Source: Bodo saltans (Eukaryota > Euglenozoa > Kinetoplastea > Eubodonida > Bodonidae). From it: a stretch of DNA of 29,065 bases. The position numbers and the translations under genes are program-made. The notes under the pieces were generated by a model that was not told where the DNA came from, did not search any database, and saw nothing but the letters and a program-made list of their open reading frames with translations. Each line of letters starts with the position of its first letter. Position 1 is the first letter of the stretch. The stretch covers positions 1 to 29,065 of the forward strand of contig CYKH01000289.1 of the NCBI GenBank assembly GCA_001460835.1, given 5' to 3'. Positions 1 through 8,805 of this stretch are shown here, in pieces.

Positions 1-1100
1 GAAAACGCTTTTATTTGTTACTAAAGTGCCCTTTCTTTCCTCTTTTGTTCTTCGTTATTTCTTTCCGCTTTTTCTCCCCCACCACAAAAGGAGGTTGAGG
101 CAACTTTTCGCGAAGCAATCCAAGCAAACAAGCGAGGAGATTACAACACAACACAAAACATCACAAGATAGTATCAGAGAAGATCTCACTTGGTAGAAAG
201 TTCCCAAACGCAGGCGTTAATACACGTATTCTGGGGACGTATCTTATTCCTAAGAAATTGTTTTGAGGGGGTATCTTATTCTTTCTGACTGTGCGTGGAA
301 AAAAACTTCCTGTTTTGTGATGGAAACAAAAGAGAAGGAGCGCTAGTTCTGAAGGAACCCATAGGCATTGTATCTGAGTAGGGCATTCCAAAATTTCTTT
401 TTCTGCCTTTTGATTGCTTCATTCTTGGAATGCCCTTTGTTGACCACATATTTCACCACTTGCGAGTCTGTGATCCATTACCTTGACTCCATGCCTCCAA
501 TTTCCTTTTTTGACTGCATTTGCTTCTTGTACGTTGATGTGTTCTTTTTTTTGCCTTAATTGTCATGTGGTCTTGATCCACTAAAATGAAGGCTGATGTT
601 GTTGATGAGGAGTCTGAAATCACTGTACAAGACACAAAAATTATCTTTTTTGTTATGGGCATGTACAATGGGAGGGAGTAATCTGGGGCGGATGGTAAAC
701 CTCGCGGACGACTTTTTCGTTTGTGGATCTTTGTCCTATTTTGGACGTGGGTTGTTTCCCTTTTTTGTGAGCCAGCGAGTAGAATCTGAAGTTGTTTTTT
801 ACAAGTGTATCAGAGAAGTGTGTCGTTTTTATTGATTAAGCAGGTTTCCCATAAGGAAGAGAAGACTTTTAGTTTTCTGGATGCTCAGGCACCAAGTGCT
901 GAGACCACGCCGAGACTTTATTCCCAACCGAAACGAACTTTCAGCTTGACCTTGAATCTTGACGTGTGTTTTCTGCAGCTAACCAACTTGTGGTTGTCCT
1001 ATTTGGGACTGCTGCTAGGTCGCAATTTGCGTATAACTGCTGCTTGTCAGTACACGGCCAACCCTCTTCATTCTTGCCTGCTTCTCCTCCTCCTCTTCGT
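1..1100. other. Non-coding flank, no gene recognised
   Basis: I find no convincing gene here. Short open frames exist on both strands, but none has recognisable motifs or compact protein-like composition. The + strand is T-rich with many pyrimidine runs, as in kinetoplastid intergenic DNA. The only structure noted is a perfect 12-bp inverted repeat at 380-391 and 425-436. The region lies downstream, on the minus strand, of the recombinase relic at about 1100-2435, so it could be the decayed 3' part of the same element or a spacer at a strand switch. Neither can be shown from the sequence alone. Confidence 0.5.
380..436. repeat. 12-bp perfect inverted repeat
   Basis: AGGGCATTCCAA at 380-391 is repeated as its exact reverse complement TTGGAATGCCCT at 425-436, with 33 nt between the arms. 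It could form a hairpin in RNA or be a short inverted repeat of a decayed element. Pairing does not extend beyond the 12 bp on either side. Function is unknown. Confidence 0.5.
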
Positions 1101-2435
1101 TCTCCTCTGCTCCTTCTGTGTACGCTAAGACGCTTTCTGGTGTTGTATGCAAAGTGATCTTCATTATGTCTAGCAAGCTCAAGTTTTGTGCGCGCTAGAA
1201 GCCTATTCTCCTTAGCGTGTGCAGTTTTCATGCGTTTTCTTTTCATTTCTTGCAAGAGACTCTGTTGCTGCTGACAGGTAAAAACTGATTCCTCCTTCAG
1301 CGTATTTTGTATTAACTGCAAGGCATGAGCGAACTCTTCGTGTGATATGTTGATGCCCCCTCGCCCCCGTTTGGGGCATTGTTTTGTGGCAAAACCACAC
1401 AAACGTCCACCTCATTTTCTTGAGGGACGTTGTGCGAAAACCGCACGCATTGCCGATTCTGGCGGCCGTAAGAAGCATCACTTGTGCTACCGCTTTGTTG
1501 TTTGGGAAGAGTTCGTTTATCTGCTTCATCGTCATTTGGGTGGGGATTTGGCTGGCACAGTTGGCTGTGCGTTTGATTTTTTTCATTTCTTCGCTCCTCG
1601 TGTTGTTCCGCCACGAGAAATCCGCTTGTATAGTAAGGAAATACGTCCTTTTCGTATTTGCGCAAGATTAGCCACATGTGTATATAGGTCCAGATCTTGG
1701 CTTGTTTTCTGCTCTGACGGCACTGTGTTTCTCCTCCACTCTCTGATCCTTTTTGTCGCTCCTGTCTTCCGGATCTCGGCCAATGCAATGCATTTGCTTT
1801 GTGTTCCCATGTTGGTGTTTGTACAGAATCTACGAACCTCCCGTTCTCCACGAAATCCACCTCCTCGGTTGTGGACCGTTGCCGAGCTGTTGTTGCTGTT
1901 GCCGCTTGTGAGGCCTACGATGACTAAACGTGTCCAGATTGAATTGTAGGTCTGGGGAGGCATTTGATAAACTTGCTCTACAAGTAACACAAGAGGATAA
2001 ATCCTCCCACAAGTGGGGGTTTCCGCTGAACAATTGTCGCCAAGTTAGGACAGTTTGTCTCAGGGAACCATGCGACCAGTTCGCTGGTAGGAGCGATGCT
2101 AGGTCCAACGCATCCTCCATGACGTTCGCCTCTACCAGCCTCGCCACGTTTTTTGATGTGCGAGGCTGGTCTTCGTCACGCTCTTCAACCGACTCTTCAC
2201 GCGATCGCTTGCATCTGTTGATCTTGGCTAAATCAGCTAACTTGAGCCCCCTATTCCCAATAGCAGGGGACCGTCTTGACGTTAGCTCGTCCAGGTTTGC
2301 AAAACCTTCGTCTACTGCTTTACGCCCAGCAGGGGTATGTGAAGTTAGAAGACGCTCATTCAGTTTCTGTGATAAGGCAAATCGCTTGTTTGTTTTGTTT
2401 GTTTCTTTCCGAAGACTGAAATTTGTTTCTTTTCG
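1100..2435 (-). pseudogene. Degenerate tyrosine recombinase (YR mobile-element relic)
   Basis: Read on the minus strand, a protein-like frame runs from about 2435. It includes an acidic stretch and then a segment starting LPANW and ending TWRQLF (2090-2028), which looks like the start of a YR core-binding domain. Coding sense then continues in other frames: a VYQMPPQTYNSIWTRL segment (about 1970-1923), a PTQMTMKQINELF segment leading to TAARIGNA with the putative catalytic Arg at 1458-1460, and a KT motif followed by GARG. After a further shift come TAHAKENR (1217-1219 for His), resembling the H-x-x-R box, and LARH...Y with His at 1166-1168 and Tyr at 1145-1147. The order and spacing fit tyrosine recombinases of the TATE/VIPER-like sort known from trypanosomatids. 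At least two or three frameshifts make it non-functional. Family assignment rests on motif recognition only. Confidence 0.55.
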
Positions 2436-2528
2436 GATCTACAAAGTCCAGAAAATTTGAGGGAAACACAAAACAACACATATTTCGGGGTAGCTATACC
2501 AATCCGTTCGAGTTATTCGTTATATATT

Positions 2529-2559
2529 TTACTCTTGATTTTTTTTTTCAAATCATCAG
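2529..2559 (+). promoter_or_regulatory. Putative trans-splice acceptor before the cyclase gene
   Basis: A pyrimidine-rich stretch with a run of ten T ends in an AG at 2558-2559, six bases before the ATG at 2565. Spliced-leader addition here would leave a very short 5' leader. It would also exclude the in-frame upstream extension that begins at a TTG at 2457, so it decides the start codon. Inferred from the kinetoplastid pattern. Confidence 0.6.
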
Positions 2560-2564
2560 TGATA

Positions 2565-5500
2565 ATGTCAAGAGTGATTGATCCTGCTGATAATTCCAAG
2601 AAATTTCTTGAGTTCATTGGGAAACTCGCTTCGCTAGCAGGCAAGCTTTCGCTCAACGATGCCCTTGGAGATCTTGGCTTTCGTTCAGACATTGATAGCC
2701 TTGAATCATCAACGTCATCGTTTTCGTTTGCAATGCAAGACGGATCTGCTCAGTCCTTTGCCGCAAATCGGCCGAAGAAAGTCGTTATGTCCTCAGACCT
2801 TGCACACAGGAGTTGGACACGAAATGCCAACAACGATGCTTCAATTACTCCTCGTGCATCAAAAGAAGACGACGAAGTTGAATTTGTCCCCTTTGTAGGC
2901 GATGCTGTGATCATGTTTGTTGACTTGAGTGGATACTCAAAAATTGCAGCTGCTCTCACAAATCAGGGAGGGGCTCACGCACTTTCCTCAGCAGTCAACA
3001 CTTACTTCGAATCTATCCTTGAAATCGTTCAGAAATACGGTGGTGATGTCATTTCCTTTGCTGGTGATGCAATTTGCGTTTGCTGGCCTTGCGGGCTGAT
3101 TACTTCAAAAGATTGTGCAGTGCTTGCATGCTGTTGTGCTGATGAATTGCAGCGAAAATGTGGTGTTAGCACAGTTCAAGGTACTGATGAAGTCTTTCGA
3201 ATGCACATTGGAATCACGATGGGCGAAATTGAGTCTGAAATCTTGGCTTGCAATTCAAGTGTTTCAATGCAGAAAGCATTTCATTTCGTTTGGGGTGAAC
3301 CTCTATCTCAAACTGCACTTGTCGTTGAAGCTGCTCATGTGGGAGAAATTGCTGCGACAATCGATGTAAAAACCGCTTGCGGTGAAATGATTGTGTGGGA
3401 GAAACGTAAAATTGATGAGCATGTTGTCTTCATGTTGAAGCAAGTGGATGATGAGGCAGTTGACTTCGTTCAAAATATGCCCAGATTCTCTACTATTCAG
3501 CACTCAGATATTCTTGACAAGAACCTTGTTCCGCCTCAAGTTTCAAAGAAGTTACGGCAAGGATTCAAACCATCACATCTCGCAGAGATGCGATTCCTTT
3601 GTGTGTTATTCATTCGCAAGCAATTGACAAACGTCAGCGCACTAGAGTGGTTCTCTGAGGTTCAAGGAGTTCTTGATGAGAATCGATGCCCTATTGTTCA
3701 AATTATTCATGACGACAAGGGAACTCACTTGATCGCCGCTGTGAACTTATACCGAATGGAACGTGACCCAATTGCGAACGCAATTCGAGCAGCACGCACG
3801 CTTGTCGATCGTGAAACAGGTTGTGCTATTGGTATTGCATGTGGAGAAGTATTTTGTGGAATTACGGGAGCTGATCAAGCGTGTCGTTGGGACATTACTG
3901 GTCCCGCATGTGTGCGTGCGTGTCGACTGATGCAACATGGTGTGGCAAACAACATTGATGTTGTCCTCGATGAGAGTATTCAAGACGCAGCTACCGATCT
4001 TTCTCAATTTGTGAGAGTTGCTGATACTATTGTCTTAAAAGGCAGCCCGCTCCCGGTTTCAATCTTTGTTTTGAGCCAAGAAACTCGCGAAGTCACCTCG
4101 GGTGTGTTATCAATGAGCTGGACAAATGCAACACTGCACAAAGACGAGCGTCAAATCCTCCTTACGAAGTTGCTTCAAACGAAGATTCAACGTGGCGTTG
4201 CAATGGTTTCTGGGCCTATTGGAGCGGGGAAAAAGACATCTGCACTCATTGCACTCGAGCAAGCACAGTTTGCGCACGTCACCCATTTTTCAACACCAAC
4301 TCAACGCCCACTTGCTATGCTGAGTACTGTTGCACAATGGTTCAAAAGTTACTCTGACGTTGAGCTGTCGAAACTTGGGCGTGACCTTTGCAAATCCCTT
4401 CTGGACTCGAAACTCACGATGTCTCTCAATTTGTTCCACCAAATTGTTGACAAAGTTGTTGTTCAAGGCCGCAGGTTTTGTTACATCATTGCTTACGCAA
4501 CCCTTCTCGACTCTGCGAGTTTAAACCTGATTCGCTCTGTGATTGGCTCTCGCCCAACGAAAGGTGAGGGTCGCTTCGTGTTTTGCCTCACTGCTTATCC
4601 GCTCCACCGAACAAGGTCCCCTGAGGAGCTGCTAAAGCTATTCGAACGTCAAGCAGCCGAAAATCGTCGCTTGAGTGGGAGACTTGAAGAAACATCGCAT
4701 TTGATGCAACATGAAGTTCCACACGTCAAGTTCACATATCCGAAGGACTCCAAAACCTTTGCAGTTGCATTTGCCGGTGTTTCTTTCTTCCAACTGACAG
4801 AACGATCATCCAACATCCTTTTTGAGGCAACAGGTGGGTGTTTGCTTTTTGTGAGGCCACTACTTCAAGCAATGGGCAGCCTTTCTTTCTCACTCCATGG
4901 AGACCAACAAAAAACTGATGGATCAAAGTATCTGTATGGTACAGTTGATGGGACGATTCATGTCACAACTATGGGAGAAGATTATTTCATGAGGGAAATA
5001 AACTGGCCCAGAGTTGCTCCACTCGCAACTTCAAGGTTCACTGAGTTGTATGATGTTTTGAGCCCTCGACTTCAGCTTATCCTTCGAGTAGTTGCAAGTC
5101 TTTCAACGACCACAGGTTCAGCCAATCCATATCATGTTTTCAAGGTAATGGAGAAGCTCAACGCAAAAGTTACATCAGAGCTCATTTTTTCTGACATTCA
5201 TGAGCTTGTCGAACTTGAAATCTTGAAAGATGTTGCCACGGACGGTGGTGAATATTGTTTCGCCGTCCCAGCAATGGTAGATGTTCTTATGGGATTGCTA
5301 ACGCCCGATCAAGACCGAATGCTCAAACGTCAGGCATTCAAACTCACTTTAGAGTATGCTGAAGGTGAGGGGCAGGACGAAATCCCTCCAGAACACAAAC
5401 CAATTTTTTCCAGTTTCGTCGCTCGCCTCGCGAAAGGAGCGGGGGACATGAGGGCCTACAAGAAATTCATCTCGTTGAGTTGGGATTTGTGTCTCGCCGT

Positions 5501-6401
5501 TCCTGATAACAGCGGCCTTACAGCACGCATGGAAGAGCGTCTCAGCACTGAGAATCGACGCTCACCTGATTTTTGCAATCGAGAGCTCTTCAAAAATTCA
5601 AGTAGAATCCCATTGCTCGAGAAATTTGTTTCAAAAAGTCTCGAGGTGACCAAGCCGGTGATGCCACACTTGATGAAGTTTTTTGCCACCGGTTTCCTTC
5701 CCCCAATGGCGCTGGGAGCAATTTCTGGGGAGTATCAAAAGATGGGTTGGTGGGCAATTTGCCAATGGCTGGAAACGACAAAGGATCCAGAGCGAGAATT
5801 CCTTCCAAAGGAGCAAATCCCATTTCTTCGCGTTGACCTTGACAAATACTTCTCGGCACTCGTGAAGTTCGAGGAAATCATTCCTCAGGATGATACTCCA
5901 GAGGACTCAAGTGTCTCTGATCTCGAATCTCTGATTGCGCTTGATATGGTTTTCCCAATGTCGTTGGAGGAAGAAAGGAAGCTGCTTGACAAAGCGCTAA
6001 CTTTGCCAAAGTCCTCAAGTGAGGCGGAGGAACACTGCAACATTCTGATGCACTACTATTACAAAGTGTTGCTTCCGCGCAGGGGTCGTCTTCTCAAATA
6101 CACTCTCTCCATGCAGACGTTGGAAGATGCCAAGTGTGAAGGAATGTCTGACACCGACTGCGCCATTGGAAAAGCATTTCGGAGGTTCCTGCACCCAAAT
6201 CCGATTCCCGACTGTGTCGTCCATGATGCATTGCTCGATCTTGCTACCGCTGGATGGTCCTCAAAGTACTTTAATGTGAATTTGCAATTAATCCGCGAAT
6301 TGATTTTCAAAGACCGACTTGCAACTGCGAACGACTTCAAAGCGTATTTGCTTTCATTAAAGATATTTGGACAATCAATCACTGAAGCGACGAAATATTG
6401 A
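2565..6401 (+). CDS. Soluble adenylyl cyclase-like protein (ADCY10 type)
   Basis: This 1278-residue protein probably makes cAMP. A first cyclase homology domain (about 105-290) contains FVDLSGY with Asp120 and FAGDA with Asp168, the two metal-binding aspartates of class III cyclases. A second, more divergent domain (about 342-480) contains the sAC-like stretch GIACGEVFCGITG. A P-loop ATPase module follows (Walker A GPIGAGKKT at 550-558), and then a long helical region. Tandem cyclase domains plus an NTPase and helical tail is the layout of mammalian soluble adenylyl cyclase. Human sAC is about 1610 residues, so the tail here is shorter. In the second domain the usual transition-state Asn appears to be Val450, while Arg454 is kept. 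No membrane segment is seen, unlike the receptor cyclases of trypanosomes. Codon usage is more AT-rich than in the neighbours downstream. Confidence 0.85.
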   Translation: MSRVIDPADNSKKFLEFIGKLASLAGKLSLNDALGDLGFRSDIDSLESSTSSFSFAMQDGSAQSFAANRPKKVVMSSDLAHRSWTRNANNDASITPRASKEDDEVEFVPFVGDAVIMFVDLSGYSKIAAALTNQGGAHALSSAVNTYFESILEIVQKYGGDVISFAGDAICVCWPCGLITSKDCAVLACCCADELQRKCGVSTVQGTDEVFRMHIGITMGEIESEILACNSSVSMQKAFHFVWGEPLSQTALVVEAAHVGEIAATIDVKTACGEMIVWEKRKIDEHVVFMLKQVDDEAVDFVQNMPRFSTIQHSDILDKNLVPPQVSKKLRQGFKPSHLAEMRFLCVLFIRKQLTNVSALEWFSEVQGVLDENRCPIVQIIHDDKGTHLIAAVNLYRMERDPIANAIRAARTLVDRETGCAIGIACGEVFCGITGADQACRWDITGPACVRACRLMQHGVANNIDVVLDESIQDAATDLSQFVRVADTIVLKGSPLPVSIFVLSQETREVTSGVLSMSWTNATLHKDERQILLTKLLQTKIQRGVAMVSGPIGAGKKTSALIALEQAQFAHVTHFSTPTQRPLAMLSTVAQWFKSYSDVELSKLGRDLCKSLLDSKLTMSLNLFHQIVDKVVVQGRRFCYIIAYATLLDSASLNLIRSVIGSRPTKGEGRFVFCLTAYPLHRTRSPEELLKLFERQAAENRRLSGRLEETSHLMQHEVPHVKFTYPKDSKTFAVAFAGVSFFQLTERSSNILFEATGGCLLFVRPLLQAMGSLSFSLHGDQQKTDGSKYLYGTVDGTIHVTTMGEDYFMREINWPRVAPLATSRFTELYDVLSPRLQLILRVVASLSTTTGSANPYHVFKVMEKLNAKVTSELIFSDIHELVELEILKDVATDGGEYCFAVPAMVDVLMGLLTPDQDRMLKRQAFKLTLEYAEGEGQDEIPPEHKPIFSSFVARLAKGAGDMRAYKKFISLSWDLCLAVPDNSGLTARMEERLSTENRRSPDFCNRELFKNSSRIPLLEKFVSKSLEVTKPVMPHLMKFFATGFLPPMALGAISGEYQKMGWWAICQWLETTKDPEREFLPKEQIPFLRVDLDKYFSALVKFEEIIPQDDTPEDSSVSDLESLIALDMVFPMSLEEERKLLDKALTLPKSSSEAEEHCNILMHYYYKVLLPRRGRLLKYTLSMQTLEDAKCEGMSDTDCAIGKAFRRFLHPNPIPDCVVHDALLDLATAGWSSKYFNVNLQLIRELIFKDRLATANDFKAYLLSLKIFGQSITEATKY

Positions 6402-6540
6402 CCGAAAGCTAACTCCCTCCTCATTTATTTGTAGAGCCAATCACGAAATCAAAAGCAAGGTTATCAGTGCAGTGCGATTATTATCCTGCTTGTGAGTTTT
6501 CTTCTACATTTTTTATGAAATAAGGTCCGATCAAAGCGTT

Positions 6541-6933
6541 ATGAAGACGTTTCTTTTGGGATTGCTCCTGTGGCAAATCATTGTGCTCGCGAAGCCACTG
6601 GAGTTAAATGCCCATACATTTTCTGCGACAGTGGCAAGAAACAATGTCCTAGTTCTATTTCACACGAATTGGTGCAAAAACTGCAGGCCGGTTCACCAAG
6701 TTTTTGAGGCCCTAAGTGCAGAACTACGCGAAAGCAATATTATCATTGCAACCGTGGATGCGGGGACTCAGAAAACAGTGGCTTACAAAGAAGCAATTAG
6801 GAGCTTCCCATCTGTTGTTCTCTACCACGGAAGTCATCGTCATTTTTATGAAGGGAATCGAAAATTCGACGATGTGATGAGGTTCATCACAAGCAGAATA
6901 TCGATCGCCCGCGATGATAGTCAAGAAAAGTGA
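6541..6933 (+). CDS. Secreted or ER thioredoxin-fold protein
   Basis: A 130-residue protein with a hydrophobic N-terminal segment (about 3-17) that looks like a signal peptide, followed by one thioredoxin fold. The active site is WCKNC (Cys45 and Cys48) and the conserved cis-proline is in SFPSVVLY. Both redox cysteines are present, so oxidoreductase or disulfide-isomerase activity on secretory-pathway proteins is likely. The C-terminus (DDSQEK) lacks an obvious KDEL-type retrieval signal, so it may pass through the ER rather than stay there. The family usually has CGHC (PDI) or CGPC (thioredoxin) at the active site; CKNC is less usual. The start is the first ATG after an AG near 6522. Confidence 0.8.
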   Translation: MKTFLLGLLLWQIIVLAKPLELNAHTFSATVARNNVLVLFHTNWCKNCRPVHQVFEALSAELRESNIIIATVDAGTQKTVAYKEAIRSFPSVVLYHGSHRHFYEGNRKFDDVMRFITSRISIARDDSQEK

Positions 6934-6999
6934 ACGTCGCTCTAGAATTTCAAATTGAGTTAGTTGTTTGTGGACTCACTGAGACTTCAATTTTTCTTG

Positions 7000-8649
7000 A
7001 TGGTTGCTGCAAGGAAGAACTCCATGATCCCTCATAAGAAATCAATTCTGGACCTGGCAAGAACACATCAAGTCCAGTTGCATCCACAATCAGTAAAACA
7101 ACTCATGGATGTTTTGTCTCACGTAAACGATGCTGCGGAGCAGTTGAATACCCTCCGCTCCATATTTGCAACATTTCACGATGAATGCTCTGAAGATCGA
7201 AACATCACTCCAGAGAAAATGGCAAAGTGCATTGCCAGTCATTCAAGTTCAAACACGCCGAACTCCAACATCGGTCGCACCAATCATCATCAAGTCGTCA
7301 AGCTGCAGGAGGTACCCACACTGATGGTTGATGAAACAAGTGGTGGTGCATTGCAAGTAATTTCATCGCCCAATGTTGCAACGAGTAGAATGCATACGCT
7401 TCGACAAAGGTATTGTCTTGCTCTGCAGCGATGCTTTCGGAGTGGACATTACCGAAAGAACGTTAACTCTGAACTCGAGGGGGTTAAGCCACTACTAGCC
7501 ATCTCTTCACTAGAAGGAATTAGCAGTTCGCAGGAAGTTTGTGTCCTTGGGCTTCTGGTCAAGCATCCAACGTCTTCAAAAGTCATACTCGAGGACGCCA
7601 AGAGTTCTATTGAGTTGGATTTGTCAACTCTAGTTTCCAAACCAATTGGGTACATCTCGAACATGAGTCTGGTTGTGGCGGCTGGATTTTGGACTGGAAG
7701 CAAACTCTCTGTCAAGCGTCTGTCGTTTCCACCAACAGAGTCTCGAGTCAAGACACTACCATCGCTCGGCGGCCTCGACACTTTTGGGCTAGCTCCACCA
7801 GATTTTCAACGTGCCCACATGATAGAGAAGCAAATGCTTAACAGTGTTTGCTGCGTGTTGGCTCATGTGCACTTGGATGTAGCTCAGTGCATCGCAACAC
7901 TTGGAATCTTTTTTCGCGAGTTTGAATCACGTTCAACAGAGGCATTAACACAAATGACGTTTGTCCTTGTCGGCGATTTTGTTTCTCAACCTTCGTCACT
8001 CGGTGACCTCGGCCACTTGGGCGATAACGATCGTAGGAAAGCTTATGCTTCACTTCTTGATACTTTGGCCAACACGGTTTTGACGAACGCGCCTTCCGTA
8101 GCAGCAACATCAACCTTTGTTCTTGTCCCAGGTCCAAATGATCCAACTGGAATTACTGGTGCACTTCCCCAAATACCGCTTGCTTCGGAACTAACAGGGT
8201 CCATCAAACTGAAACTGAAGAATTTAGTTCTTGCTCCAAACCCTTGTCGACTTCGTTTCCTCACTCAGGAAATGGTAATCTGCCGAAAGAACTTTTATCA
8301 TGAAATGCAATCTGCTGCATGGGACTGGCCACAAGCCCCAACTATTGTCAATGAAGAAGAACCATCTGCAACACCGTCAACAATTCCCGTGCAGTTTGAA
8401 CTGGTGTGCAAGACCGTCGCAGACCAAGCGCACCTCGCCCCAAACGAAAGCAATGTTCTTTGGCGATTTGACTCTGCTTTACGCATGATCCCGCTCCCTC
8501 ACGTGGTCATTCTTTGCGATCGGACGGAACAGTGGCACTGCCAATATAAAGGAACCAATTTCTTGAATCCAGGGAGCTTTACCACAGGGGGGACCTTTTT
8601 ATGGTACACACCTTGCGACGGCGAGTTTGTCCTGAACCAAGTCTTTTGA
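7000..8649 (+). CDS. POLE2: DNA polymerase epsilon subunit B (POLE2/Dpb2)
   Basis: A 549-residue non-catalytic B subunit of the leading-strand replicase. An N-terminal helical domain (about 5-70) resembles that of POLE2. It is followed by an OB-fold region (around VCVLGLLVKHP) and an inactivated calcineurin-like phosphoesterase domain. Recognisable blocks are FVLVGDF (321-327), VPGPND (376-381) and the C-terminal NPGSF (523-527), all typical of B-family polymerase small subunits. Length is close to human POLE2 (about 527). The open frame extends to a TTG at 6964, but ATG 7000 is preferred. ATG 7024 is an alternative if trans-splicing uses the AG at 7012-7013 after the short T tract. Confidence 0.85.
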   Translation: MVAARKNSMIPHKKSILDLARTHQVQLHPQSVKQLMDVLSHVNDAAEQLNTLRSIFATFHDECSEDRNITPEKMAKCIASHSSSNTPNSNIGRTNHHQVVKLQEVPTLMVDETSGGALQVISSPNVATSRMHTLRQRYCLALQRCFRSGHYRKNVNSELEGVKPLLAISSLEGISSSQEVCVLGLLVKHPTSSKVILEDAKSSIELDLSTLVSKPIGYISNMSLVVAAGFWTGSKLSVKRLSFPPTESRVKTLPSLGGLDTFGLAPPDFQRAHMIEKQMLNSVCCVLAHVHLDVAQCIATLGIFFREFESRSTEALTQMTFVLVGDFVSQPSSLGDLGHLGDNDRRKAYASLLDTLANTVLTNAPSVAATSTFVLVPGPNDPTGITGALPQIPLASELTGSIKLKLKNLVLAPNPCRLRFLTQEMVICRKNFYHEMQSAAWDWPQAPTIVNEEEPSATPSTIPVQFELVCKTVADQAHLAPNESNVLWRFDSALRMIPLPHVVILCDRTEQWHCQYKGTNFLNPGSFTTGGTFLWYTPCDGEFVLNQVF

Positions 8650-8805
8650 ACATCAGCCCATACAATTCATACATGCACGTTTGTGCTCTGCGATAGACCA
8701 ACACCCAATTAACCTTGAAAGTGAAACCCGTGACTGTCGCCTCTTCTTAAGAATGAAGATTCATTTGTGACATTGGAAGCAGACAGAGTAAAGAAAAAGA
8801 ATTTA

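Noticed and set aside
1347-1949. Plus-strand open frame of about 200 codons
   Set aside because: It lies opposite the recombinase relic, whose minus-strand motifs are more convincing. The + frame has no recognisable domain.
1930-2460. Plus-strand open frame running up to the cyclase gene
   Set aside because: The opposite strand carries the recombinase N-terminal part, and the Ser/Arg-rich composition is typical of a shadow frame.
2457-2564. In-frame upstream extension of the cyclase gene with a hydrophobic stretch resembling a membrane anchor
   Set aside because: It starts at TTG, and the pyrimidine tract plus AG at 2558-2559 indicates the mature mRNA begins just before ATG 2565. The hydrophobic residues are the translated T-rich tract.
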